6,019 nucleotides of DNA, taken from assembly GCA_050743265.1 (NCBI GenBank), contig JBOGEN010000065.1, forward strand, positions 1 to 6,019, in the 5' to 3' direction. Each line of letters opens with the position of its first letter. Positions within the stretch are counted from its first letter, which is position 1. This stretch comes from JBOGEN01 sp050743265. Lineage in GTDB: Bacteria; Actinomycetota; Actinomycetes; JBOGEN01. The notes beneath the pieces are model-generated. The model saw only the letters and a list, made by a program, of their open reading frames with translations. It ran no database searches and was not told the DNA's origin. A program made the translations under genes and the position numbers. This document shows, one piece after another, positions 5,628 through 6,019 of this stretch.

Positions 5628-6019
5628 ATGCGGCTCGTCCTGGTGGTGGCGTTCATCGCCGTGCCCCTGGCGGAGATCTCGCTCATCGTCGCCACGGGGC
5701 GGGCGATCGGCGTGCCCGAGACGATCCTGCTGCTGCTCGCCGTCAGCGTGCTGGGCGCGTGGCTCATGAAGAGGGAGGGCCTGCGCGCCTGGCAGGCGCT
5801 GCAGACCGCCGCCACGTCCGGGCGGCTGCCCGACACCGAGCTCGCCGACGCCGCGCTCGTCCTCGTCGGCGGCACGCTGCTGCTCACCCCGGGGGTCCTC
5901 ACCGACGTCGCGGGGCTGCTGCTCATCGTCCCGCTGACCCGGCCGGTGGCCAGGCGGGCGCTCGTCGCAGTCGCGTCCCGGCGGGTGCGCGCCCGCGCGT
6001 CCGGGGGCTGGGGTGGCCC
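5628..6019 (+). CDS. fxsA: FxsA family membrane protein, 3'-truncated by window edge
   Basis: The family is named for the E. coli protein whose overproduction relieves F-plasmid exclusion of phage T7; its normal cellular role is not established. The frame starts at ATG 5628, five bases after the ppm1 stop, with a purine-rich GAGAGTGAGAGG just upstream that overlaps the ppm1 end, so the two are likely co-transcribed. It is open to the right edge (130 full codons; E. coli FxsA has about 158), so its end lies outside. It has hydrophobic segments at about 3-22, 29-47 and 75-103, then a basic region. Family hallmarks are PLAEI near residue 13, the KREG turn (48-51), and LLLTPGVLTDVAGLLLIVP (84-102), corresponding to the PGFLTD motif. 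FxsA genes sit near ppm1 in mycobacteria too, which supports the call. Confidence 0.9.
   Translation, partial: MRLVLVVAFIAVPLAEISLIVATGRAIGVPETILLLLAVSVLGAWLMKREGLRAWQALQTAATSGRLPDTELADAALVLVGGTLLLTPGVLTDVAGLLLIVPLTRPVARRALVAVASRRVRARASGGWGG

Overview
The window is very GC-rich, with coding sequence strongly biased to G or C at third codon positions, frequent GTG starts and 4-base stop/start overlaps. This and the gene content (an lnt-ppm1-fxsA block) indicate a high-GC actinobacterium; the sequence does not let me name a genus. All supported genes lie on the + strand, in two blocks separated by about 660 bases without a convincing gene.

Left block (1-2592): the 3' part of a lysine-fermentation (3,5-diaminohexanoate) operon. 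It holds the large subunit of adenosylcobalamin- and PLP-dependent lysine 5,6-aminomutase (kamD, cut by the window's left edge). Through an ATGA overlap this leads into the small, cobalamin-binding subunit kamE. The kamE frame has no stop codon and reads straight into a hotdog-fold 3-aminobutyryl-CoA ammonia-lyase (Kal), so the sequence as given encodes a KamE-Kal fusion. KamDE moves the terminal amino group of beta-lysine or D-lysine to C5. Kal acts three steps later, releasing ammonia to give crotonyl-CoA. The two enzymes between them (Kdd and Kce) are not in the window and may lie to the left. A GTG with a ribosome binding site sits at the domain junction, and a TGA in another frame overlaps that GTG. 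The fusion could therefore be genuine, or an indel may have merged two formerly overlapping genes.

Spacer (2593-3256): no recognisable gene or known RNA. It holds an 11-bp perfect inverted repeat (terminator or operator candidate), a TTGACA/TAGGTT promoter candidate, a short tandem repeat, a nested dyad, and an extended -10 candidate (TGG-TAGCGT) upstream of lnt.

Right block (3257-6019): apolipoprotein N-acyltransferase (lnt), polyprenol-phosphate mannosyltransferase (ppm1, GTGA overlap with lnt) and an FxsA family membrane protein (5 bases after ppm1, cut by the right edge). The first two are membrane-associated envelope enzymes: Lnt finishes lipoprotein N-acylation, and Ppm1 supplies polyprenyl-phospho-mannose for lipoglycan synthesis and protein O-mannosylation. 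In Mycobacterium tuberculosis they form one polypeptide; here they are separate but translationally coupled.
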